From Corynebacterium kroppenstedtii (lineage in GTDB: Bacteria; Actinomycetota; Actinomycetes; Mycobacteriales; Mycobacteriaceae): a DNA stretch of 64,000 bases. Below are positions 9,421 to 18,822 of the stretch, one piece after another (the first letter of the stretch is position 1; the number at the start of each line of letters is the position of its first letter). The translations under genes were made by a program, and so were the position numbers. The DNA lies in contig NZ_QFRA01000007.1 in NCBI RefSeq assembly GCF_003243515.1, forward strand, positions 10,110 to 74,109, in the 5' to 3' direction. The notes under the pieces are model-generated. The model did not search any database and was not told the origin of the DNA. It worked only from the letters and a program-made list of their open reading frames with translations.

Positions 9421-10848
9421 GTGAATAGAAGAACGAAAATTGTTTGTACATTGGGTCCGGCGGTAGCCAGTGCGGAAAAGATCCGTGCTCTGGTTGACGC
9501 AGGAATGGACGTAGCACGACTGAACTGCTCACACGGCGTTCACGCAGACCACGAACGGAACTACAAGTGGGTTCGGCAGGCTTCCGACGAAACCGGCCGC
9601 GCCGTCGGGATTTTGGCTGACCTCCAGGGTCCGAAAATCCGGTTGGGCTGGTTCAAAAACCATGAGGAAATGTGGGAAACCGGCGAAACGGTGCGCATTA
9701 CTGTTGAGGAGATCGAGGGTACGCACGATCGTGTATCCACGACGTACAAGAATCTCGCCAAGGACGCTAAGCCCGGCGACCGCCTCCTCGTCGACGATGG
9801 CAAGGTTGGCCTGGTCTGCAAGGCCGTTGAGGACAACGACGTGATTTGTGAGGTCACTGAGAGTGGCCCCGTGTCAGACCACAAGGGCGTGTCCCTGCCT
9901 GGCATGGATATTTCCGTCCCGGCATTATCTGAAAAGGATATTGAGGACCTTCGCTTCGCACTTCGCTTGGGTGTCGACGTTATCGCTCTGTCGTTTGTCC
10001 GTTCGCCGGCAGATGTTGAGCTCGTCCACAAGATCATGGACGAAGAAGGCCGTCGACTGCCGGTCATCGCGAAGTTGGAGAAGCCTGAAGCCATCGACGC
10101 CCTGGAGCCCATCATTATGGCCTTCGACGCCATCATGATTGCCCGTGGTGACATGGGTGTCGAGGTTCCGCTCGAAGACGTGCCGATGGTTCAGAAGCGC
10201 GCCATCCAGATTGCTCGTGAAAACGCTAAGCCAGTCATCGTGGCAACGCAGATGCTGGATTCGATGATCACGAATTCACGTCCTACGCGTGCTGAGGCGT
10301 CCGACGTTGCTAACGCTGTTTTGGACGGCACGGACGCGGTGATGCTGTCCGGCGAGATTTCCGTCGGTAAGTACCCGGTAGAGACCGTCAAGACCATGGC
10401 CCGCATCGTGAAGGCTGCCGAGCAGGACGGCTCGGTGCCTCCGCTGAGCCACGTTCCGCGCACCAAGCGTGGCGTTGTGTCTTACGCGGCACGCGATATT
10501 GCGGAGCGTTTGAATGCTCGTGCAGTTGTCGCGTTCACCAGTTCAGGCGATACAGCACGTCGTGTGGCTCGCCTCCACAGCTTCCTCCCGTTGTTGGTGT
10601 TCACCCCGAACCCCGCCGTGCGGTCGCAGTTGGCTGTCACGTGGGGTGCGGAAACCTTCTTGACACCTGAGGTCAAGACCACCGACGAGATGGTTGCCGA
10701 GGTTGATAAAGCTCTGCTGGCTATCGATGGCTATGAGCGCGGCGACACGGTCGTCATCGCTGCCGGTTCTCCTCCCGGAGTTGAGGGCAACACCAACATG
10801 ATTCACGTTCACATGTTGGGTGAAGACCTCGAAGGCCACGAGCGCTAG
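9421..10848 (+). CDS. pyk: Pyruvate kinase
   Basis: A 475-residue glycolytic enzyme converting PEP and ADP to pyruvate and ATP. It begins NRRTKIVCTLGP after the start codon and shows MDVARLNCSHG, DLQGPKIRLG, the active-site IAKLEKPEA and IARGDMGVE motifs, KPVIVATQMLDSM and the C-terminal allosteric domain ending near GNTNMIHVH. It is very close to corynebacterial Pyk as I recall it. GTG 9421 fits the family N-terminus; an in-frame GTG at 9397 is an alternative. A TAGCTAAT element at about 9385–9392 could be the −10 of its own promoter, which would give a very short leader. Confidence 0.95.
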   Translation: MNRRTKIVCTLGPAVASAEKIRALVDAGMDVARLNCSHGVHADHERNYKWVRQASDETGRAVGILADLQGPKIRLGWFKNHEEMWETGETVRITVEEIEGTHDRVSTTYKNLAKDAKPGDRLLVDDGKVGLVCKAVEDNDVICEVTESGPVSDHKGVSLPGMDISVPALSEKDIEDLRFALRLGVDVIALSFVRSPADVELVHKIMDEEGRRLPVIAKLEKPEAIDALEPIIMAFDAIMIARGDMGVEVPLEDVPMVQKRAIQIARENAKPVIVATQMLDSMITNSRPTRAEASDVANAVLDGTDAVMLSGEISVGKYPVETVKTMARIVKAAEQDGSVPPLSHVPRTKRGVVSYAARDIAERLNARAVVAFTSSGDTARRVARLHSFLPLLVFTPNPAVRSQLAVTWGAETFLTPEVKTTDEMVAEVDKALLAIDGYERGDTVVIAAGSPPGVEGNTNMIHVHMLGEDLEGHER

Positions 10849-10923
10849 ATTGTCGGTCCCCACACCGTAACCATTGCGAGATATCGCGATGGCCGGGGTG
10901 TGGCGGATGCCAATCACAACGCG

Positions 10924-10962
10924 AAACCGGGTCGCACACATCATGGTGCGGCCCGGTTTTTC
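10924..10962. terminator. Bidirectional terminator between pyk and M20 gene
   Basis: A 12-bp stem, ACCGGGTCGCAC against GTGCGGCCCGGT with one G·U pair, is followed by a T run on the + strand. The two flanking genes converge on it, so it can serve both. Confidence 0.85.
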
Positions 10963-10998
10963 TATGCCTCGCGCTTCGAAACTTTCCCCGCTTACGCG

Positions 10999-12285
10999 CT
11001 ACTCCTTGAAAAGGAAGCTCAGCGGTGCTGCCGCAGCAGCCTTCGTCGTCGATGAAATAGTCGAGAGATCGGGGAGGAACGTCGCCATATGGTTGGCGGG
11101 GACGGGCGTCTCGTCGCGCTTCTCCCATTGTTCATCCGGGGTGATGCCGGCAGTCCAGAACAAATAGGGTACATCAAAGTGCCGAGGTATCTCAGAAAAG
11201 TCCTCCGACGCTGTCCACCGCTCAGCATCAATGGAGGAATCCCCAAAGACGGCATCAAATGTCTCGCGGACATGGGAGAACACGGCGGGATCGTTGTCAG
11301 TCAGTTCGCCGTGAGCCCAGTACTCTATGTCCGGCTCGGCGGGGCACCCCGACGCCTCACATTCGGCGCGGATCACTCGTTCGATAGCGCGATAAACATG
11401 ATCGCGGACGTCGGTGTTGTAGAACCGGCAGTTCAACGTCAGGGTAGCGGTGTCAGGGATGGAATTATTCGTGTTACCGGCGTGGATTTGCCCCACAGAG
11501 ACGACGGCGAATTCGCCGGGGTCGACTTCCCGGCCGACGATCCCTTGTAAACGAAGAATGACATGCGCCGCAACATAAATGGGATCCACGGATTGATGAG
11601 GACTCGACGCATGAGCGCTCGTTCCATGAATGGTCACCGTGATCGAGTCACACGCTGCGAGGGCGGCCCCGGGCATACTCATAATCGTGCCGGCTTTTCC
11701 AGGGACAATGTGTTGGCCCAGGCAGAGGTCAGGGCGTGAAATCTCGTCGGCAAGGCCATCGCGGACCATGGCGCCCGCCCCAGCGGTGACTTCTTCGGCA
11801 GGTTGGAACAGGGCATGGAAGGTTCCTGACCAGCGCTGACGTGTAGCGTCGAGAATGGCAACCGCCCCGAGCAAAGCGGTGGTGTGCATGTCGTGCCCAC
11901 AGGCATGCATGACCCCAGTTTCGTTGCCGTCACGCCCAGTCGTGCGGACGGTAGAGGCGTACGGCGCACCGGTATTCTCAGTGACGGGTAGGGCGTCGAA
12001 ATCCGCGCGCGAGAGAATCGTCGGTCCCTCGCCGTTAGAGATCGTTGCCACGAGCCCGTGCCCACCTATGGGACGCGACACGGTGCAGTTGTAGTGAGAT
12101 AACCGCTCGCGTATGGCAATCGCAGTTTGTTCTTCGCGTTCAGATAACTCGGGATGAGAATGCATCCAGGTATAGAACTCTTGTTGCCAACCGAGGTCGG
12201 CCGGGTTGGCATCAAGCAACTCCGCAATGGCTGCACTGGGGGCACGGACATGAGCGATGGATTCTATATCTGCAGTGCTTGTCAT
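10999..12285 (-). CDS. M20-family amidohydrolase/peptidase
   Basis: A 428-residue metal-dependent hydrolase of the M20D (IAA-amino acid hydrolase/aminoacylase-like) group. It shows HSHPELSEREEQT, the metal-binding HACGHDMHTTALLG, FQPAEE with the catalytic/metal Glu, and a dimerisation domain in the middle. Members hydrolyse N-acyl amino acids, p-aminobenzoyl-glutamate or similar amides; the substrate here cannot be read from sequence. Strong GGAGG lies about 5 bases before the ATG. It lies downstream of the lipoprotein gene, after a gap of about 124 bases, on the same strand as the urease operon. Nitrogen salvage is a possible theme, by position only. Confidence 0.88.
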   Translation of the reverse strand: MTSTADIESIAHVRAPSAAIAELLDANPADLGWQQEFYTWMHSHPELSEREEQTAIAIRERLSHYNCTVSRPIGGHGLVATISNGEGPTILSRADFDALPVTENTGAPYASTVRTTGRDGNETGVMHACGHDMHTTALLGAVAILDATRQRWSGTFHALFQPAEEVTAGAGAMVRDGLADEISRPDLCLGQHIVPGKAGTIMSMPGAALAACDSITVTIHGTSAHASSPHQSVDPIYVAAHVILRLQGIVGREVDPGEFAVVSVGQIHAGNTNNSIPDTATLTLNCRFYNTDVRDHVYRAIERVIRAECEASGCPAEPDIEYWAHGELTDNDPAVFSHVRETFDAVFGDSSIDAERWTASEDFSEIPRHFDVPYLFWTAGITPDEQWEKRDETPVPANHMATFLPDLSTISSTTKAAAAAPLSFLFKE

Positions 12286-12409
12286 TCTTTTCCTCCATCT
12301 TCTGGTGAACCGTATCCGTTCACTGATCGGACGCGATGTGCTCTACCAGTGTAGGCGCACCATGCTCGATAGAGTCAGACAGCAATCTGCCGCTGGGGCA
12401 CCGGGTGAG

Positions 12410-14203
12410 TTACTGATAGCTAATGAAGTCCGGGCGAGGTTTAATCGCCATCGTGTCCTTTGGATCGAGCATTGGCTTGTCCTCGTCGTAGAAGTTCTTC
12501 CACCCGAGGCTGATCTTGGGGTTCAAATCCTGCTGGATCACGTGCCAGGTATCCAGCTTGATGGATTGCGATCCGTGGCCATCGATGTGGATAACCATCG
12601 CAACGTTATCGGTGCCTGGGATCATCTTGTCGCGGTTGCGAATCATATGAACCTTGAACTGGTGAACGACCAAGGGCTTTTGCGGCAGTTTGTTGTCCTC
12701 AGTGAGCTTGTCCAGCCACTTAACAACGTCGTTGATTTCCTGGGCATCGACGTGACCGATCTGCTCCATGGGCAATTCGTTGCCGTAGAGACGCCACTCG
12801 GGGTCAAGGGCCAGTCCGACATAGGGCTTCTTAAGCAGCTTCTCGTACTTCTTTGCCTGTTCCAGGAGAGTCATGCGCCCAGGCTGAAGGTCAATGACCG
12901 CATACCCGCCGGCCTTGTTAATAGCATCAATCCACGGCTCGACGGTGTCGGAATCGATGAAGCGGCTGTAGGAATTGTCCTTTTCTGGTTCCGACGACGC
13001 AACAGTCACGATGATTTCAAATGCCGGGATCACAGGCTGATCTGTGAACGCTTCATAGCTCTTGGCCATTTTCTTCGCCCGAGCGACGGATGCATCTTTT
13101 CCTTGTTCCCCGAGGCACCCGAGATCGGGCCCGTCGGTGGAGCCGTAAAGTGCGACGATGTGCCGGCCAGGCGTGACGAGTCCACCTCCGCCAGGCTGTT
13201 CTTTGTCAATGTTCTTGGCTTTGTCTATACGACGAGAAAGTGTGTCCTTGTCGCCGAACAATTCGCCCAGGGCAATGACATGGTCGTCTTTTTTGACGAT
13301 CTCGATCGACTCATGGGTAGCGCGGGGGTCGGCTGCAGGAAGTCGAACGACGTTCTGACCGGCGACGGATGCGTTCGTGAAACTTGCGGGGCTCGTGTCG
13401 GGAGCGACGAAAACATGTCCGTCAGAGTTTGGCTCCTTGTCTGCTTTGCTATCCGGGTTCCACGGCGCTGTGTGAACTGGGCGGGGAATGTACGGTGCAC
13501 CATCAGACGTGGTGGGAAGGGCTGAAGTACGTGGTGTGCTGCTGTTCGCGTCCTTTTTTGCATTCGCTGATGGCTTTGACGAACTTGTGGCACTCGACGT
13601 ATTTTCTGCCGCACGTGCCACCGCTGCCGGCGCAGTCCCGGACCCGTCGCCTTCAATGGGGGCATCCGGAATGATCACAAGGTCACGGAAAGAGTAATGG
13701 CCTTTGTCTAATCCAACTGGCCACGAATCAGGCGTCGTTTCGTGAGTTTTCGCCGAGGAAGACAGCGAGCCTAGGGAATCGCCTTTGAGAGTGACAATGT
13801 CGTCGACTCCCAATCGATCAAGTTCGGACTCAATGTCTTTGCGGGAGTCGTCCTCGTTAGTCGCGTCGATGAGGAAAACGGGAACTCCAGCACTGGCGGC
13901 CAGGTTGCAGGCCCGTGCGCGGGTCGCGGAGTCGGCGTTGGGTCCAGTGACCACAGCGGCTTTTGCCGAGTCTAGGAATGTGGAACTCGTCTTGGTACCC
14001 GTGGGATCGTCGCCGATGACGTCTGTTTTGTCCGAGGTCTTCTTTGTTGAGACGGTGTCATTGCCACCACCGCTTGAGCTACTTGAACAGCCGCTGAGGC
14101 TTCCGGCTACTTCGGCAGCTCCGAGTGCTGTGACGGCCGCGCCCACTGTCGTTAAGAATGTCCGGCGAGTGACTGGTCGGGCAAAAGGACGTGAGGATGA
14201 CAT
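12410..14203 (-). CDS. Tat-exported lipoprotein of unknown function
   Basis: A 597-residue protein. The N-terminus has a twin-arginine motif (Arg13–Arg14, RRTFL), an Ala/Val-rich hydrophobic stretch and a lipobox LSGC with Cys39, so it should be a Tat-exported, Lgt-processed lipoprotein. Ser/Gly/Asn-rich linker follows. A region containing AAVVTGPNADSATRA and GVPVFLIDA resembles the cell-wall-binding-repeat-2 type fold (loosely). The C-terminal third (IVALYGSTDGPDLGCLG…YVGLALDPEWRLYG…) looks like a globular TIM-barrel-like domain that I cannot assign. The start at 14203 is chosen because GCAGGAGA precedes it and the signal peptide begins there; an upstream ATG at 14401 would add 66 residues with no sense. 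I do not recognise a function. Confidence 0.8.
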   Translation of the reverse strand: MSSSRPFARPVTRRTFLTTVGAAVTALGAAEVAGSLSGCSSSSSGGGNDTVSTKKTSDKTDVIGDDPTGTKTSSTFLDSAKAAVVTGPNADSATRARACNLAASAGVPVFLIDATNEDDSRKDIESELDRLGVDDIVTLKGDSLGSLSSSAKTHETTPDSWPVGLDKGHYSFRDLVIIPDAPIEGDGSGTAPAAVARAAENTSSATSSSKPSANAKKDANSSTPRTSALPTTSDGAPYIPRPVHTAPWNPDSKADKEPNSDGHVFVAPDTSPASFTNASVAGQNVVRLPAADPRATHESIEIVKKDDHVIALGELFGDKDTLSRRIDKAKNIDKEQPGGGGLVTPGRHIVALYGSTDGPDLGCLGEQGKDASVARAKKMAKSYEAFTDQPVIPAFEIIVTVASSEPEKDNSYSRFIDSDTVEPWIDAINKAGGYAVIDLQPGRMTLLEQAKKYEKLLKKPYVGLALDPEWRLYGNELPMEQIGHVDAQEINDVVKWLDKLTEDNKLPQKPLVVHQFKVHMIRNRDKMIPGTDNVAMVIHIDGHGSQSIKLDTWHVIQQDLNPKISLGWKNFYDEDKPMLDPKDTMAIKPRPDFISYQ

Positions 14204-14380
14204 GTATTTTCTCCTGCGGGTTGAAACACCAGTGGTGTCCCCATCGTGCGACGACAGAGCAGTGCGTGAACGAGGAAACTGTAGGCAAAACTGTATGCAA
14301 TGGAACCTTTTAACGGCTTTACCGTATTTACTGTAACAATGCGAAATGTTGTGGTGCACTGAGCTGTGTTGAGAAAGCAG

Positions 14381-14414
14381 AAAACAGGGGTAGTCGATCA
14401 CCGAGATACCCCCG
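14381..14414 (-). terminator. Terminator after the NCS1 permease gene
   Basis: On the minus strand GGGGTA (14412–14407) pairs with TACCCC (14392–14387), followed by TGTTTTC. It sits just downstream of the permease stop and separates it from the lipoprotein gene. The 221-base gap 14204–14424 holds nothing else I can name. Confidence 0.6.
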
Positions 14415-14424
14415 TTGTAGTTAG

Positions 14425-16113
14425 TTACTCAACCGGAAGAACGTGACGGCCTTGCCGATCGGTGGTAAGAGCCAGCGAGGAAATGTACTGCTTCTCACCG
14501 GTAGGAGAAGGAACAGCGGACGCGAGAACATCGGGACGTTCAACCATTTCTCCGGTGACACAGCATCGGAAGAGCTCATTCGACGGATTTCCGTGATCAT
14601 CGAAAAGAGGGGAGTCTACGCCGTCGTCGGTTCGACGAAGATAAAACTGCCCACGGGTGATGATGGCAATTAGTGGCGTCGCAACGACCGCGATGGCGGC
14701 TGCAAGAAGTGCCGAGTAGGACTGAATGGTCGCGCCGAGGACGCCGAAATACGCAGCGATTGAGGTGGTGGCAGAAAGTAAGAGCGCCCCGATTCCCACA
14801 GGGTTGATAGGGAAAATCATTCCGCGACGATATTCTGGATAGCGGGGAGAAATGCCAAGTACATATTTGTTTATTGTAATGTCAGACGCCACCGTGAAAA
14901 TCCACGCGATAGCCACGTTGGAATAGAACCCAAGAATGGAGTTCAACATGGAGAACATATTGAATTCCATGAGAGACAGCGCAATACCGACATTGACAAA
15001 GACGAAAACGATCCTGCCCGGATAGCGACGAGTTAAGCGCGTATATGCATTGGTCCACGCCAATGAACCGCTATATGCATTTGTGACGTTAATTTTGATT
15101 TGGCTCATGACGACAAGGATCACGGCGAGTGTGATAGCAAGCCAGGTCGGCATCATATTCGTGTACATGGCGAAGAACTGGTGGACCGGCTCGCTGGCCG
15201 TTCCAGGAGAATCATTGAGAACAACCATGACATAGACTGCAAGGAAAACGCCAATGATTTGTTTGGTGGCGCCAAAGATGACCCAGCCGGGTCCCGAGAG
15301 GATGACAGCGGTCCACCATTTGCGTTTGTTGTCCGGGGTTTTGGGCGGCATAAAACGGATGTAATCAATGTTTTCGGCAATTTGTGCTGTCAGTGAGAGG
15401 CAGACACCCGCAGCCAACATCATGGATGCGAAATCCGCATGGCCGGGCCCATTTCCGGCGTAGTGAGCAGAAGTATGGACACTCGATGGATGCTGAACAA
15501 TCAGAACGATGAGGGGCAGCACCATCATCACGATCCACAGCGGATTCGTTGCTTTCTGAATCTTTGATAACGACTTCATCCCGTACATGACCAGTGGGAT
15601 GACGATCAACGAAGAGACCAAGTACCCGGCCCATAGTGGGATTCCAAGACCCATTTTGAGCCCTTGTCCCATAATTGAACCTTCAGTGGCAAAGAAAATA
15701 AAGGTGAACGAAGCGAAGATGATATTCGTGACGACTGATCCGTAATAGCCGAATCCGCTTCCACGTGTAATAAGGTCGAGATCTAGATTGTATTTAGCAG
15801 CACAGACGGCGAGGGGAAAACTCGACAAAAAGATTAATACCGCCGCGATAAGAATTCCGCCGACCGCATTCACTGTTCCGTGCGCAATTCCGATCCCAGC
15901 TCCGATAGAGAAATCAGCGAGATAAGCGATGCCGCCGAGCGTCGACGCTGCGACTGCCGACGTTGCCCAGGTCCGATAGTGCCGCGGTGCGAACCGGAGG
16001 GGGTAGTCGTCACCGAAATTGGATTGGGACTGGTGAGGCGCGGGAGCGTTCTGGGGAGTGACCGGCGTCGTCGCAGGACGTACCGGGGTAGTGTCTGTCA
16101 TCGTCATAGACAC
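14425..16113 (-). CDS. NCS1-family permease (purine/cytosine/hydantoin type) with soluble C-terminal tail
   Basis: A 562-residue transporter with about 12 hydrophobic segments. The region after the polar N-terminus (YPLRFAPRHYRTW) is NCS1-like. The sequence also has ATEGSIMGQGLKMGLGIP and a middle segment SQIKINVTNAYSGSLAWTN typical of nucleobase permeases. After the last membrane segment there is a tail of about 75 residues containing FRCCVTGEMVERPDV. I loosely associate it with the Cys-containing segment found in permease–sensor fusions. Substrate unknown; nucleobase, hydantoin/allantoin or urea-related compounds are possible because it follows the urease operon. No Shine-Dalgarno is seen; CATAAT lies 5 bases before GTG 16113, suggesting a leaderless transcript starting at GTG 16113 or ATG 16107. 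Confidence 0.85.
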   Translation of the reverse strand: MSMTMTDTTPVRPATTPVTPQNAPAPHQSQSNFGDDYPLRFAPRHYRTWATSAVAASTLGGIAYLADFSIGAGIGIAHGTVNAVGGILIAAVLIFLSSFPLAVCAAKYNLDLDLITRGSGFGYYGSVVTNIIFASFTFIFFATEGSIMGQGLKMGLGIPLWAGYLVSSLIVIPLVMYGMKSLSKIQKATNPLWIVMMVLPLIVLIVQHPSSVHTSAHYAGNGPGHADFASMMLAAGVCLSLTAQIAENIDYIRFMPPKTPDNKRKWWTAVILSGPGWVIFGATKQIIGVFLAVYVMVVLNDSPGTASEPVHQFFAMYTNMMPTWLAITLAVILVVMSQIKINVTNAYSGSLAWTNAYTRLTRRYPGRIVFVFVNVGIALSLMEFNMFSMLNSILGFYSNVAIAWIFTVASDITINKYVLGISPRYPEYRRGMIFPINPVGIGALLLSATTSIAAYFGVLGATIQSYSALLAAAIAVVATPLIAIITRGQFYLRRTDDGVDSPLFDDHGNPSNELFRCCVTGEMVERPDVLASAVPSPTGEKQYISSLALTTDRQGRHVLPVE

Positions 16114-16225
16114 GTAAATTATGGTGCTAATGTCACGAACGCGCTCCCACTGTATGAATATCAGGTGACCTAGGTAAACAACGCGTTACTACGCGGAAAT
16201 GATCACTAGCGACCCGTGGGGCAAC

Positions 16226-16251
16226 GACGTGTAAAGAAGACGTGTAAAGAA
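16226..16251 (-). repeat. 13-bp tandem duplication at the ureD stop codon
   Basis: The + strand unit GACGTGTAAAGAA is present twice in tandem, directly abutting the TAA stop codon of ureD (complement of 16252–16254). No function is evident. Confidence 0.85.
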
Positions 16252-17307
16252 TTAGTACTTCCGCAACCGTGGCGCTGGTGCTGAAAGAAGCGTTTCTCGC
16301 GCCGCGGTCCACACCCTGTCGCGAGCGATTCGTGTCTCATCAGCAGTGGCAGCAAGGATACGCACCCAAACCCCAGCTTCATAGGGGAGAGTAGATGTAG
16401 CCCACCGGGCTGATTCCGGGAAAACGGAGCTCGGCAAGCCTCGGAGCACGTCGAGAAGTTCCCGAGTAGATTGCGGTGTAGGTGCAACCATCCAAACATT
16501 CGACCATGCGCCATAGTCACGCATGCCGAGTAGTTGACTACTCGTATGCGGCCGCAACAGTCCGCGATCGATAACGAGGGGCTTGCAGTCCGATTCTCCT
16601 AATCGCCTACAGTCATGTGGTTGGTTTGCTCGTGGTTGGTCAATTCGTGTTTCCATGGACAATCCGTCGTAGCGGTGCCACTCACCGCGTCCCAGCCGCC
16701 CAGCCACAAGACAATCGCTGACAATCGCGCAGCTTCCTTGAACAGCGGTTATCCTCATGGACAGATGGGCCCGCGACCCTTCATAGGGGATCACGTGATC
16801 GGGCATGTATTCGACAGTGCTTCCCAGGCCAACAGTCAGGTTGACGTGTTGTATCGCTAGCCCCACATCCATTCGGTGTATAGGCGTCGCCGTTTGAGTG
16901 GTGATAAGAGCCGACGCCGGTGTTGTCTCTCCGACACGAATATCGACGAGGTGCCGGTCGTTATAGGCAAGACCAGCGCCCGTAGTCATGATATAGAGCA
17001 GTGGGGTGCCAGGCCGGTGCGGATCCGTGTACAGCGGCTGCATCAGTGCGAGTGGAGCTTTCGCGATTTTCTCCGCCACAACCGATCTATTCCCCACGGG
17101 CTTATCCCCAGGTGAGTCCACCTTGGCGTACAGAAAACCAACTTTGCCAGGTGAACCGACTGGAAGTGCTCGGTGGTCACCTGACGTGGGATGACTGCGA
17201 AGCTCCCCGGCGATCCTCGGCGGAATGGGAAGCGTAGCTGCTGTGTCGAAGAGAGAGACAAAAGTAGGGGAGGACGTATCGCCCTCGACTGTTGTCTGGG
17301 GTATCAC
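16252..17307 (-). CDS. ureD: Urease accessory protein UreD
   Basis: A 351-residue UreD/UreH family protein, longer than the usual 270–290 residues. The family forms the UreD–UreF–UreG complex that activates apo-urease and provides a tunnel for nickel. Recognisable parts are VGFLYAKVDS, PLLYIMTTGAGLAYNDRHLVDI (the family's GGi…GD region), TPIHRMD, and VEYMPDHVIPYEGS. The start is a GTG at 17307, three bases after the ureG stop. It is the last gene of the urease operon. Confidence 0.9.
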   Translation of the reverse strand: MIPQTTVEGDTSSPTFVSLFDTAATLPIPPRIAGELRSHPTSGDHRALPVGSPGKVGFLYAKVDSPGDKPVGNRSVVAEKIAKAPLALMQPLYTDPHRPGTPLLYIMTTGAGLAYNDRHLVDIRVGETTPASALITTQTATPIHRMDVGLAIQHVNLTVGLGSTVEYMPDHVIPYEGSRAHLSMRITAVQGSCAIVSDCLVAGRLGRGEWHRYDGLSMETRIDQPRANQPHDCRRLGESDCKPLVIDRGLLRPHTSSQLLGMRDYGAWSNVWMVAPTPQSTRELLDVLRGLPSSVFPESARWATSTLPYEAGVWVRILAATADETRIARDRVWTAARETLLSAPAPRLRKY

Positions 17308-17310
17308 GCC

Positions 17311-17958
17311 CTACCCCTGGTGAGCTTTTCGCTGTGTCTCCACAAACTCAGCAAGCTCGGAGAGCCCGTCACCCGTTAGCGCGTTTGTCGGTAACACGGG
17401 GAGACCACCGCGCACCTCTTTTGCGTCAGCTACCATCTTGCCCAGATCACAATGGACATAGGGTGCAATATCTGTCTTATTGATAATGAGAAGATCCGAT
17501 TCCGTAACTCCCGGTCCCCGTTTCCGAGGCATTTTGTCACCTTCTGCCGTGTCAAGAATAAACACGTATGTTTCCACAAGCGCCGGTGAAAAAGTAAGCG
17601 TTAAATTATCGCCACCCGATTCGAACAACAAAGTGTCGATATCGGGGAAGCGCTCCACCATCTCTGCCGCCGCCATCAAATTCATCGTCGGATCGTCCCG
17701 GACAGCCGTGTGAGGGCAGGATCCTGTTTCTACCCCGACGATTCGCGCCGGGTCGAGAATTCCATCTAATTCCCGACGAATGTGGTTGGCATCTTCTTGG
17801 GTATAGATATCATTCGTGATGATCCCTACGCTACGACCGTGCTCGATCAACGTGGGCACCAGTGCCTCGATAATTGCTGTTTTCCCTGAGCCGACTGGAC
17901 CGCCAAATCCGATGCGATAAATCGAGTGCTGGTCGTGTCCGGGTTCATTATGTGCCAT
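17311..17958 (-). CDS. ureG: Urease accessory GTPase UreG
   Basis: A 215-residue SIMIBI-class GTPase that delivers nickel to urease. It has the P-loop GGPVGSGKT, ETGSCPHTAVRDD with the Cys-Pro-His nickel site, LFESGGDNL, DTAEGDKMPRKRGPG, and NKTDIAPYV for guanine. The N-terminal tail is short and not His-rich, in contrast to some UreG proteins. A gap of 32 bases separates it from ureF. Confidence 0.97.
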   Translation of the reverse strand: MAHNEPGHDQHSIYRIGFGGPVGSGKTAIIEALVPTLIEHGRSVGIITNDIYTQEDANHIRRELDGILDPARIVGVETGSCPHTAVRDDPTMNLMAAAEMVERFPDIDTLLFESGGDNLTLTFSPALVETYVFILDTAEGDKMPRKRGPGVTESDLLIINKTDIAPYVHCDLGKMVADAKEVRGGLPVLPTNALTGDGLSELAEFVETQRKAHQG

Positions 17959-17990
17959 AGCGAAATCCTCACAATTCGTACTAGTAATAA

Positions 17991-18794
17991 TTAATTAATG
18001 AATAGTCGTGCAGGAGCAGATTCATGTGCTGCACACGCAACATCCAAAGCAGGGCTTAGTGTTCCTATATCGTCAACGGATGAATCGCAACACATCTTTA
18101 CGCATTCGGCGATGTCTGGTCCCACCTCACTCACGACCTGTTGCGCACTGATATGGTCAGCCACGCTTAAACGAACCGCTGCGGAACAGGCTCCAGCTGC
18201 GAAAGAAAACAATTCACAGGACACCGCCATTTCCTGAGACAATCCATTGTGATGGTGAATAACTCCAGCGACTATTGCCTGGTTACCTATTACATTTCCT
18301 CTGCGCATGTCGCTGATCAGTATTCCTAGCGGTGTGTCTTCAGTGGGATGCAACACATCGTCGGCCATCGACAATAACTGCTTGCCGACGCGCACACTCC
18401 CGCGTCGTGCATTGTCGCTAGGTTTTGTTGATAGCAGGACCTCGTCGATCATTCGAAGCGTCCCCGTTGTGAAGTGCGCAGAGATACTTGTGGGCATTGT
18501 GGCCGACGATGGTTGCCGCCAGTCCCGAGCCCACGTCCACGCTAAGGCCGTCGCAATGCCGTCGGTAGGGGCAACGACGTCGGTAATAAGCTCGCGAACG
18601 GTATCTGTGAGAGAAGCGCCGTCTAGCCAATGGCACTGAGATAGTCCTTCTAGCCCGTGGGAGAGCGTGTACATTCCCGAAGGAAACGCCGTGTCTGTCC
18701 ATTGAAGGGCTGATAGGAACGCGGGAAACACGGATGGCTGTCCAGAACTATCAGTGGTGTTCACGGTTGCGTCGAGATTATTGGAAGAAGACAT
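17991..18794 (-). CDS. ureF: Urease accessory protein UreF
   Basis: A 267-residue UreF homologue, the GAP-like regulator of UreG. After an N-terminal Ser/Asn/Thr-rich extension of about 25 residues it shows LQWTDTAFPSGMYTLSHGLEG, the family's best conserved segment (D-x-x-F-P-x-G…S-H-G-L-E). The C-terminal part is alpha-helical with SFAAGACSAAVRLSVADH. It is separated from ureBC by 28 bases. Confidence 0.92.
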   Translation of the reverse strand: MSSSNNLDATVNTTDSSGQPSVFPAFLSALQWTDTAFPSGMYTLSHGLEGLSQCHWLDGASLTDTVRELITDVVAPTDGIATALAWTWARDWRQPSSATMPTSISAHFTTGTLRMIDEVLLSTKPSDNARRGSVRVGKQLLSMADDVLHPTEDTPLGILISDMRRGNVIGNQAIVAGVIHHHNGLSQEMAVSCELFSFAAGACSAAVRLSVADHISAQQVVSEVGPDIAECVKMCCDSSVDDIGTLSPALDVACAAHESAPARLFIN

Positions 18795-18822
18795 GATTCA
18801 AAGCTGTCACCGATGTGTCGCG

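Noticed and set aside
12257..13525. Long open frame on the + strand (422 codons) opposite the Tat lipoprotein gene
   Set aside because: Its translation has no recognisable domain, it lies wholly against a gene with a signal peptide and good ribosome site, and it has no ribosome site itself.
14206..14401. N-terminal extension of the lipoprotein to ATG 14401
   Set aside because: It would bury the Tat signal in the interior and carries no ribosome site.
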